From an uncultured Collinsella sp. (lineage in GTDB: Bacteria; Actinomycetota; Coriobacteriia; Coriobacteriales; Coriobacteriaceae): DNA of 64,000 nt. The notes beneath the pieces were generated by a model, which searched no databases, had not been told where the DNA came from, and saw nothing but the letters and a program-made list of their open reading frames with translations. The position numbers and the translations under genes were made by a program. The DNA lies in the NCBI GenBank assembly GCA_959026535.1, contig CAUFMB010000005.1, forward strand, positions 1 through 64,000, in the 5' to 3' direction. Shown here one piece after another: positions 26,396 to 33,208 of the stretch; position 1 is the first letter of the stretch, and each line of letters opens with the position of its first letter.

Positions 26396-27283
26396 ATGTA
26401 TGACAAAGGACCCGTACCCGGCCGCAACGACGCTTGCTGGTGCGGCAGCGGCAAAAAATATAAGAAATGTCACAGCAGCTTCGACGAGCGCCTCGAGCGC
26501 CTGTGGGAGGAGGGCTGGGAGGTTCTGCCCCGCACGCTCTACAAGACGCCCGCCGACATCGAGGGCATCAAGCGCTCCGCCGCCATCAACGTGGGCGTGC
26601 TCGACTACGTAGGCGAGCACATCGCCGCGGGCATGACCACCAACCAGATCGACCAGATGATCTACGACTACACCGTCGAGCACGGTGGCACGCCGGCCGA
26701 CCTCAACTACGAGGGCTACCCCAAGAGCGTGTGCACCTCGATCAATGACGTGGTCTGCCACGGCATCCCCTGCGATACGGACGTGCTGCACGAGGGCGAC
26801 ATCATCAACGTGGACTGCTCCACGATCCTAGACGGCTACTTTAGCGACTCGAGCCGCATGTTCTGCATCGGCGAGGTCTCGGCCGAGCGCCAGCGCCTGG
26901 TCGACGTCACCCGCGCCAGCGTGGAGGCGGGCCTGGCGGCCGTCAAGCCATGGCTGCCGCTGTCCGTTATGGCCGAGGCCGTACAAAAGACGGTCGAGGA
27001 CGCCGGCTTTAGCGTGGTGCGCGAGTACGGCGGACACGGCATCGGTAAGGAGTTCCACGAGGACCCGTTTGTGGGCTTTACCACCGAGGCACCCGATGTG
27101 GACACCATCATGGCTCCGGGCATGGTCTTTACCATCGAGCCCATGGTCAATGCCGGATCGCCCGACATCAAGATTAGCAAGGGTGACGGCTGGTGCGTGC
27201 GCACCAAGGACGGCAGCGATTCGGCCCAGTGCGAGGTACAGCTCGTGGTGACCGAGGACGGCTACGAGCTGCTGAGCTGGTAG
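26396..27283 (+). CDS. map: Methionine aminopeptidase type I with SEC-C zinc motif
   Basis: A 295-residue methionine aminopeptidase, which trims the initiator methionine from new proteins. An N-terminal SEC-C type zinc-binding motif (CWCGSGKKYKKCH, Cys14, Cys16, Cys25, His26) precedes the pita-bread catalytic domain. Metal ligands can be placed in NVDCSTILDGYFSDSS (two aspartates), EYGGHGIGKEFHED (histidine), TIEPMV and QCEVQLVV (two glutamates). Such SEC-C forms are known in several bacteria and may aid ribosome docking. AAAGGAAG precedes the ATG. It stands alone, with its own terminator. Confidence 0.93.
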   Translation: MYDKGPVPGRNDACWCGSGKKYKKCHSSFDERLERLWEEGWEVLPRTLYKTPADIEGIKRSAAINVGVLDYVGEHIAAGMTTNQIDQMIYDYTVEHGGTPADLNYEGYPKSVCTSINDVVCHGIPCDTDVLHEGDIINVDCSTILDGYFSDSSRMFCIGEVSAERQRLVDVTRASVEAGLAAVKPWLPLSVMAEAVQKTVEDAGFSVVREYGGHGIGKEFHEDPFVGFTTEAPDVDTIMAPGMVFTIEPMVNAGSPDIKISKGDGWCVRTKDGSDSAQCEVQLVVTEDGYELLSW

Positions 27284-27292
27284 CCGTGGATG

Positions 27293-27338
27293 CGCCGGAT
27301 GCTGACGGGCACGCTCGTCTTGCATCCGGCGTTTTTAT
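27293..27338 (+). terminator. Intrinsic terminator of map
   Basis: CGCCGGATGC and its complement enclose 19 bases and are followed by TTTTTATTT, ten bases after the stop. Confidence 0.85.
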
Positions 27339-27353
27339 TTGAACGTTTTGCCT

Positions 27354-27394
27354 GATAAAACCTGCCAAAATAAACCTGTCCCCTTTTGGCAGGT
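27354..27394. repeat. Dispersed GGGACAG-type repeat, copy 2 (perfect hairpin)
   Basis: ACCTGCCAAAA (27360-27370) and its exact complement (27384-27394) enclose TAAACCTGTCCCC. It lies 20 bases ahead of the start codon of the next gene, so it is inside or next to that gene's leader. It shares its sequence with the copies at 17418 and 36738. Confidence 0.75.
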
Positions 27395-27413
27395 CGAGCG
27401 GAGAGGACTGCTT

Positions 27414-28349
27414 GTGAACATCCTGGTTTTGCTGCCCGTCAATGACCGCCATCGCGCAATTCTTGAGTCGAGCGCTCCGGGCGAGGACTTTATCTACACG
27501 AGCTCCGACGCCGCCACGCGCGAGCAGGTCGCCGATGCCGACGTGATCTTGGGCAACATCGACCCTGACATGCTCACGGCATGCGAACATCTCCAGCTGT
27601 TGCAATTGCAGACCGCTGGCTATGACGATTACTTGGCCGCCGGCACCGTGCCGGTCGACGCCAAATTGTCTTGCTCGGTGGGCGCCTACGGCCAGGCCGT
27701 AAGCGAGCACATGTTTGCCATGGTCCTTTCCATGATGAAGCGCCTGCCCGGCTACCAGGACTTGCAGCGCGAGCATCGCTGGGAGGATTTGGGCCCGGTT
27801 ACCTCGCTCAATAACGCCAACGTGCTGGTGCTGGGCGCGGGCGATATCGGCGGCCACTTTGCCACGCTCTGCCGCAGCATGGGTGCGCACGTCCGCGGCA
27901 TAAAGCGCCATCCGCTCGTCTACCCCATTGTGTTTGAGGACATGGACGGCATGGACGCTCTGCCCGAGCGCCTGGCCGAGGCAGACGTCGTCGCATCCTT
28001 CATGCCGAGCACGCCCGAGACCCGCGGCCTGGCGAACGCCGAGTTCTTCGCCACGATGAAGCCGGGCGCTTTCTTTGCCAACGGCGGCCGCGGCGACCTT
28101 GTGGTCGCCGACGACTTGGTTGCCGCCCTGGAGTCGGGACATCTCGCCGGCGCCGCGGTCGACGTCACCGACCCCGAGCCGCTGCCTGAGACAAGCCCTC
28201 TGTGGGATGCGCCTAACATGCTCATCACGCCGCACGTCTCTGGCTGGTTCCACCTGGCCGCCACGCTCAACAACGTCATCGACATCGCCGCGGAGAATCT
28301 GCGTCACCTGCAGGCCGGCGAGACCCTGCGCTGCTGGATCGAACATTAG
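27414..28349 (+). CDS. D-isomer-specific 2-hydroxyacid dehydrogenase
   Basis: A 311-residue NAD-dependent 2-hydroxyacid dehydrogenase, which reduces 2-keto acids to D-hydroxy acids. The Rossmann loop is VLGAGDIGGHFA near residues 140-150; the catalytic arginine lies in NGGRGDLV, the glutamate in DPEPLPE, and the histidine in ITPHVSGW. An unusual feature is that the region around the first substrate loop (LQTAGYDDYL) replaces the common GAGVD. I prefer the GTG at 27414 (AGAGGA upstream). Reading further upstream would run into the GGGACAG hairpin. The physiological substrate is not evident; it may serve redox balance in fermentation. Confidence 0.85.
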   Translation: MNILVLLPVNDRHRAILESSAPGEDFIYTSSDAATREQVADADVILGNIDPDMLTACEHLQLLQLQTAGYDDYLAAGTVPVDAKLSCSVGAYGQAVSEHMFAMVLSMMKRLPGYQDLQREHRWEDLGPVTSLNNANVLVLGAGDIGGHFATLCRSMGAHVRGIKRHPLVYPIVFEDMDGMDALPERLAEADVVASFMPSTPETRGLANAEFFATMKPGAFFANGGRGDLVVADDLVAALESGHLAGAAVDVTDPEPLPETSPLWDAPNMLITPHVSGWFHLAATLNNVIDIAAENLRHLQAGETLRCWIEH

Positions 28350-28389
28350 GGTTCCGCCGTTCTAACGAACGTCGGACCGGTCGACGCTG

Positions 28390-28494
28390 CGAGCCCGCCG
28401 TTTGGCCAATCTGCCGTTCAATTTCAAAGGCGCGACCAGAAGGTCAGCGCCTTTTCATTTCACGGCACATTGGCTCAAACGGCGGGCTCTCGCT
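28390..28494. repeat. Long nested palindrome after the dehydrogenase
   Basis: Outer arms pair 28390-28411 with 28470-28494 (two bulges); an inner stem pairs 28412-28434 with 28448-28468; the apex is a small GACC-AGAA-GGTC hairpin followed by an unpaired A. The architecture is like the elements at 32.7, 39.5, 45.0 and 56.0 kb but without their conserved internal loop. It lies between convergent genes. Confidence 0.75.
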
Positions 28495-28632
28495 GACTTT
28501 TGCTCAACCTGCGGCGTTTCCTTTTTGGTGCAATGGGGTCAAGTTGGCTTGCGCCATACCGGTAGTTCTGTCTGCGACACTCTCGCCAAAGTGATCTCAG
28601 ACATACACCTAGTGTTTTCGACGCTCCGCTTA

Positions 28633-28815
28633 TTAGAGCCAGTCCGTCTCCTCGTCGTAGCGGTCCGAATAGGCGTTACGCTTGAGTTCTTCATCGCTCG
28701 TTGGTCGCGCCTTGGACACGTCGACCCCTGAATCGCGGCAAGCAGTGGCGAACAGCTGCGAACCCTGATCGATAAGCTCAATCTTGCGCTCGGCCTTCAT
28801 GTCTTCGGCCTGCAT
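28633..28815 (-). CDS. Small acidic hypothetical protein (60 aa or less)
   Basis: A short frame whose ATG directly follows the TAA of the M18 aminopeptidase gene (TAAATG), suggesting translation by re-initiation. An internal ATG at codon 6 (MKAERKIELID) is another possible start. The peptide is soluble, charged and helical (SDEELKRNAYSDRYDEE). I do not recognise it. The codon pattern resembles its neighbours, which favours a real gene, but there is no clear ribosome site of its own. Confidence 0.45.
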   Translation of the reverse strand: MQAEDMKAERKIELIDQGSQLFATACRDSGVDVSKARPTSDEELKRNAYSDRYDEETDWL

Positions 28816-30201
28816 TTACAGCCCCACGCTTTCGGCTCCGTTGATGGTTAGGTTGCGCTCGTAGAAGGCCGTGAGGGCGCGGATGGCGTACATCACGTCG
28901 CGTACGCCGCCGGTCTCGTAGCTCGAATGCATGGCCAGCTGCGGCAGGCCCACGTCTACGGCATGCATGCTCGCCTGCATATTGGACAGATTGCCCAGGG
29001 TGGAGCCACCCGCCATATCGCTCTTGTTGGCGAAGGCCTGCGTGGGCACGTCGGCGTCGTCGCAAATAGCCTGGAACACCGCGCGGCTAAAGGCATCGGT
29101 GCAGTAGTGCTGGTTGGCGGCTTCCTTGATGACGATGCCGCCGTTGAGCACAACCTGGTTGCGCGCATCGCACTTCTCGGCGTGGTTGGGGTGCACGGCA
29201 TGCGCGTTGTCGCAGCTCACGAGCATCGATGCGGCAAGGGCGCGATGGTACGACTCGTCGTCAAAGCCCAGCGATCCGTTAATGCGGCGCAGCGCGTCGG
29301 CTAAGAACGTCGACATGGCGCCCTGCTTGGTCTCGGAGCCAACCTCCTCGTTATCAAAGCAACAGAAGACCGAAACGTCGTGCGCGTTCTCGGCGCCCAA
29401 AAATGCCTGTAGCGAGGTATAGGCGCAGGCCAGGTCGTCAAGCTTGGGCGTCGAGATAAACTCGTCGGCCCAGCCCCAGATGCGTGCATCCTGACGATTG
29501 ACCAGGAACAGGTCGCGACCCAGGATCTGCTCGGGCTCAACATCCAGCTCTTCGGCGATCAGGGCATCGAAGTCACCCGGCTTAAGCTCGCCGGCGCTGA
29601 TGAGCGGACACAGGTCAACGGCTCGGTTGGGCGCAAAGCCCTCGTTAACGCCGCGGTTCATGTGGATGGCGAGGCTCGGGATAATAGCGACCTCGCGCTC
29701 GGTGGCAAGCAGGCGGCTCTCAATACGGTCGCCCTCGCGCACCAGCACGCGACCGGCCAGCGCCAGCGGGCGATCGAACCAGGTGTAGTCGATCATGCCG
29801 CCGTAGGCCTCGGTGTTCAGGCGCAGCGTCTCGCCTGCGCCGTCGAGCTCGGGCACGGCCTTAACCTTAAACGTCGGAGAATCGCTGTGCGACGCCGTGA
29901 GCTGGAAATGATAGTCGCCGGCAACGCCGTCCTCGCCCCACGTCGCGGCAAGGTCCTCGCCCACCTTAAAGGCAACAACGCTCGAGGTGTTGCGCTGCGT
30001 GTAATAGCGACCGCCCGGCTCGATGTCCCACGCCGCGTTCTCGGGCAGGTAGGTAAAGCCCGCCTCGTCGAGCTCGGCCATAATGGTCGCCGCCGTATGG
30101 AACATGCTGGGGCATGCCTCGATAAAGTCGATAAGGTCGTTGGCGGCCTCGATATCGTCGGCAGTCACGTGCACGCGCTCGGGCGTTTCCTGATCCGTCA
30201 T
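28816..30201 (-). CDS. M18 family aminopeptidase
   Basis: A 461-residue zinc aminopeptidase of family M18 (aspartyl aminopeptidase group), which removes N-terminal, often acidic, residues from peptides in the cytoplasm. Metal ligands are recognisable in LTASHSDSP (histidine), FDNEEVGSETKQGA (two glutamates), and the C-terminal MHSSYET histidine; NHAEKCDAR and HAVHPNH are also family marks. Length matches the family (430-480). I chose the ATG at 30201 with AAAGGGGAG; upstream codons are poorly conserved in character. A small unknown gene follows without a gap. Confidence 0.9.
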   Translation of the reverse strand: MTDQETPERVHVTADDIEAANDLIDFIEACPSMFHTAATIMAELDEAGFTYLPENAAWDIEPGGRYYTQRNTSSVVAFKVGEDLAATWGEDGVAGDYHFQLTASHSDSPTFKVKAVPELDGAGETLRLNTEAYGGMIDYTWFDRPLALAGRVLVREGDRIESRLLATEREVAIIPSLAIHMNRGVNEGFAPNRAVDLCPLISAGELKPGDFDALIAEELDVEPEQILGRDLFLVNRQDARIWGWADEFISTPKLDDLACAYTSLQAFLGAENAHDVSVFCCFDNEEVGSETKQGAMSTFLADALRRINGSLGFDDESYHRALAASMLVSCDNAHAVHPNHAEKCDARNQVVLNGGIVIKEAANQHYCTDAFSRAVFQAICDDADVPTQAFANKSDMAGGSTLGNLSNMQASMHAVDVGLPQLAMHSSYETGGVRDVMYAIRALTAFYERNLTINGAESVGL

Positions 30202-30362
30202 GCTCTCCCCTTTCGCTGGGTTGATGGTCCCCTCCAGCATACCCCGCCGCGCCAGCGCCGCGCCTTTCATTCCATGTTTAATCCCGCGCCGCTCGCCAAG
30301 TTGAGCCATCATGCCCGTGCACCTTTTGCGACAATTACGTTAACAGGACGAGAGGAGCCGTC

Positions 30363-31448
30363 ATGAAGCCACGTAACATTGCCATCGCCTGCGGTGTTGC
30401 AGGAACCGCCGTCGGCCTTGCCGCTGCCGCCGGCATCGTTTACCGCAAGCAAATCAAGTCCGCCGCGTCGCTCAAGCGCTTGACCGACTATGCGGATGGC
30501 TATGACCTGTATGCAATCGACGTCGCCTACGACTACGACCTCGACCGCATCATCGCCGCTGGCGTGCGCGACGATCAGGCCTACATCGATGCTGTGGTGG
30601 CGCAGGTGTTGCCCGGCGTGCCGGCACATGTCCAGGCGCCCCAGTTTGCCTGCAGCGCCTTTGCCGCCGTAGATGCCGAAGGCCGCGTGCGCACCGGTCG
30701 CAATTACGACTTTAAGGACGACACCTCGGCGCTGCTGGTGCGCAATCACCCGCGCGACGGCTATGCCTCCATCGGCTTTGCGGCCCTTAACAACCTGGGC
30801 GATAACACTCCGCTTGACTCCGTCGCCGGACGCGCCGCCGCGCTCATGGGCCCGTTTGCCCAGCTCGACGGTGTTAACGAATGCGGCGTGTCCATTGCCG
30901 TACTCACCCTGGATTCCAAGCCCTGTGACCAGGACACGCAACGCCCCGTCATCAACACTTCGCTCGCCATCCGCCTTGTGCTCGACCGCGCGGCTACCAC
31001 GCAGGAGGCCGTAGACCTGCTTTCCGCCTACGACATGCACGCCATGGCCGGACGCGATTATCACTTCTTTATCAACGACGCCGCCGGTGACGCGCGCGTA
31101 GTAGAGTGGGATCCGCACGATCCGGACCGCGCTTTCAAAGCGACTCCCGTACGCCAGGTTACGAACTTCTACGCCTGCTATGGTGACGAAGTGCTGCCCA
31201 ACCAAAAGAATGGCGAGCTGGGCCATGGTAAAGAGCGCGCCGTCGCCATCGCCGATGTCCTCGACGCCCATGCCGGCGCCCAAGACGAGGCAGTCGCTTG
31301 GAAAGCCCTACGCGCTGCGGCGCAAGAGCCCAATCCGGAAGACATCACCAGCAACACGCAATGGTCGGTCGTCTTTGACAATACCGAGCCCGCTGCTGCC
31401 ATCACGCTGCGCCGTCACTGGGGCGACGTCGACGCCTTCGCGCTTTAA
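30363..31448 (+). CDS. Membrane-anchored linear amide C-N hydrolase (choloylglycine hydrolase-like)
   Basis: A 361-residue Ntn-hydrolase of the wide family that holds bile salt hydrolases, penicillin V acylases and acyl-CoA:6-APA acyltransferases. Residues 5-25 are a hydrophobic anchor. The family signature begins at Cys97 (ACSAFAAV) and continues with GRNYDF, the usual partner of the nucleophile. In bile salt hydrolases the cysteine is residue 2; here about 96 residues would have to be removed, or the family member works in another way. GVNECGVSIAVL and NFYACYGDE are further matches. Substrate is unknown. AGGAG precedes the ATG; it is transcribed alone between two promoters. Confidence 0.78.
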   Translation: MKPRNIAIACGVAGTAVGLAAAAGIVYRKQIKSAASLKRLTDYADGYDLYAIDVAYDYDLDRIIAAGVRDDQAYIDAVVAQVLPGVPAHVQAPQFACSAFAAVDAEGRVRTGRNYDFKDDTSALLVRNHPRDGYASIGFAALNNLGDNTPLDSVAGRAAALMGPFAQLDGVNECGVSIAVLTLDSKPCDQDTQRPVINTSLAIRLVLDRAATTQEAVDLLSAYDMHAMAGRDYHFFINDAAGDARVVEWDPHDPDRAFKATPVRQVTNFYACYGDEVLPNQKNGELGHGKERAVAIADVLDAHAGAQDEAVAWKALRAAAQEPNPEDITSNTQWSVVFDNTEPAAAITLRRHWGDVDAFAL

Positions 31449-31588
31449 GGAGCCAGGCCCATCGACCTTACGCTCGCCTGACGTTACTTACATTTCTATA
31501 CATCTGAGCTAACACGTTTTACCTCCGCATCAACAGTGTGCGGGGGTAAACTTATGCGCATGTTATAACTTGCCCGGAAGGATTCATC

Positions 31589-32668
31589 ATGCTTAGGATT
31601 GGTCTTCTTACTAGTGGCGGCGACTGCCAAGCGCTCAACGCCACCATGCGCGGCATCGTCAAAACGCTCATGACCAATAGCGAAGAACCTATCGAGATCT
31701 ACGGTTTTGAGGACGGCTACCAAGGCCTTATCTACAGCAGGTTCCGCGTCATGACGCCCGCCGATTATAGCGGCATCCTCACCCGCGGCGGCACCATCCT
31801 TGGCACGAGCCGCACGCCGTTCAAGCGTCTGGACACTCCCGAGGCCGACGGCGTCGAGAAGGTGCCGGCGATGGTCCACACCTATCACAAGCTGCAGCTC
31901 GACTGCCTGTTTATGCTGGGCGGCAACGGCTCCACCAAGACCGCCAACCGCCTGCGCGAAGAGGGCCTCAACGTTATCGCTCTGCCCAAGACCATCGATA
32001 ACGACACCTGGGGCACCGAGATGACGTTTGGCTTTACGAGCGCCATCGACGTCGCCACCAAGTGCATCGACGACATCCACACCACCGCTTCGAGCCACGG
32101 CCGCGTGTTCGTCATCGAGATCATGGGCCACAAGGTTGGCTGGATCCCGCTGTACGCCGGCGTCGCGGGCGGTGCGGACGTCATCCTGATCCCCGAGATC
32201 CCCTACGACATGGACCAGGTTATCAAGACCATCGAGCATCGCATGGAGACCGGCAGCCGCTTTACCATCGTGGCCGTCGCCGAGGGCGCCATCTCTAAGG
32301 AGGACGCGGCGCTGTCCAAGAAGGAGTACAAGAAGAAGCTCGCCGAGCGCACGAGCCCGTCGATCGTCTACGACATCGCCAAGGAGATCGAGGCCAAGAC
32401 CGGTCGCGAGACCCGTGTCGCTATCCCCGGTCACACGCAGCGCGGCGGCCAGCCCGACGCTCAGGACCGCATCTTTGCGACCCAGTGCGGCGTCGAGGCC
32501 GCGCTTGGCTGCCTGCGCGGCGAGTTTGGCTACATGATTGCCCTGCGTGACGGCAAGATGTGTCACATGCCGCTCGAGGATGTTGCCGGCAAGCTCAAGT
32601 ATGTCGACCCCCAGAGCGATCTGGTGCGCGAGGCCAAGGCGTTGGGCATCAGCTTCGGCGACGAATAG
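31589..32668 (+). CDS. pfkA: 6-phosphofructokinase (group with lysine in PKTIDND)
   Basis: A 359-residue phosphofructokinase that phosphorylates fructose 6-phosphate, the committed step of glycolysis. The N-terminal LLTSGGDCQALNA, the phosphate-donor loop GGNGS and the catalytic PKTIDND are clear; IEIMGHKVGW and PGHTQRGGQP follow. Two details matter for the donor. The glycine in the second position of the loop favours ATP. The lysine in PKTIDND is shared by PPi-dependent and some actinobacterial ATP enzymes. The loop's usual aspartate (GGDGS) is asparagine. Start is an ATG with GGAAGGA. A long palindrome starts at its stop codon. Confidence 0.9.
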   Translation: MLRIGLLTSGGDCQALNATMRGIVKTLMTNSEEPIEIYGFEDGYQGLIYSRFRVMTPADYSGILTRGGTILGTSRTPFKRLDTPEADGVEKVPAMVHTYHKLQLDCLFMLGGNGSTKTANRLREEGLNVIALPKTIDNDTWGTEMTFGFTSAIDVATKCIDDIHTTASSHGRVFVIEIMGHKVGWIPLYAGVAGGADVILIPEIPYDMDQVIKTIEHRMETGSRFTIVAVAEGAISKEDAALSKKEYKKKLAERTSPSIVYDIAKEIEAKTGRETRVAIPGHTQRGGQPDAQDRIFATQCGVEAALGCLRGEFGYMIALRDGKMCHMPLEDVAGKLKYVDPQSDLVREAKALGISFGDE

Positions 32669-32836
32669 CCTCGGCTGGAACTGCCCCCATCGGAGGCCCC
32701 AGGGCTTACTTCCCAAATCTTTCCGCAGGACGGAAGGACCCCGCCGCGCGAAGCGCACGGCGGGGTCCTGACATGTCCGAGGACGATTTGGGAGGTATGC
32801 CCTGGGGTCTCCTGCGGCAACTGGGGAGGCTGAGGC
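32668..32836. repeat. Long palindromic element A (conserved internal loop)
   Basis: Outer arms pair 32692-32719 with 32785-32812, with further pairing out to GCCTCGGC next to the pfkA stop. Inside lie CCGCA (32723-32727) opposite GAGGACG (32779-32785), a GGAC/GTCC helix, a CAT bulge segment (32772-32774), and an inner stem (32737-32746 with 32759-32768) capped by GCGC-GAA-GCGC plus A. The internal-loop words recur at 39465, 44932 (reversed) and 55960. Confidence 0.85.
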
Positions 32837-32876
32837 TATTCGTCTTCTTGCTGCGGGCGCCTAGGGTGGGGTGTGG

Positions 32877-33078
32877 CGTGCATTTTTGGGAGTATTCAGC
32901 AGCCGAGGATGCCTGCATACTGGATTTTGGGCGAAAGGCAGGCACCATGGGCCGCATCCTGTAAAAAACGAGCGGCTCTAGAGGCGTTGGGACTCAGAAT
33001 CGGGGCTTTCAGCGCGGTTTTGTGCACCCGCCCCCGCGCCCGCGGACCCCGGGATGCTGAATACTCCGGAATTTGCAC
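32877..33078. repeat. Inverted repeat of 13 perfect (24 imperfect) bp
   Basis: GGAGTATTCAGCA (32889-32901) and its exact complement (33055-33067); pairing extends outward to GTGCA with four mismatches. The 150 bases between arms hold no gene. It is the second of three palindromes stacked in the 540-base convergent gap 32669-33208. Confidence 0.7.
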
Positions 33079-33102
33079 GGCGCCCCCTGGGGTACCTGTG
33101 GG

Positions 33103-33147
33103 CAAAAAGCAACCGCCCCGTCAAAGTATGCATTTGGCGGAGCGGTT
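33103..33147 (-). terminator. Terminator of the FtsX-type permease gene
   Basis: On the minus strand AACCGCTCCGCCAAA pairs with TTTGACGGGGCGGTT (one mismatch, one G-T pair) and is followed by GCTTTTT. It is about 60 bases past the permease stop. Confidence 0.75.
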
Positions 33148-33208
33148 TATGCAAAAATACTGCTGCGGGCGCGTCGGCAGCTCGCTAGAACTTGAATCCC
33201 AGGACAGG

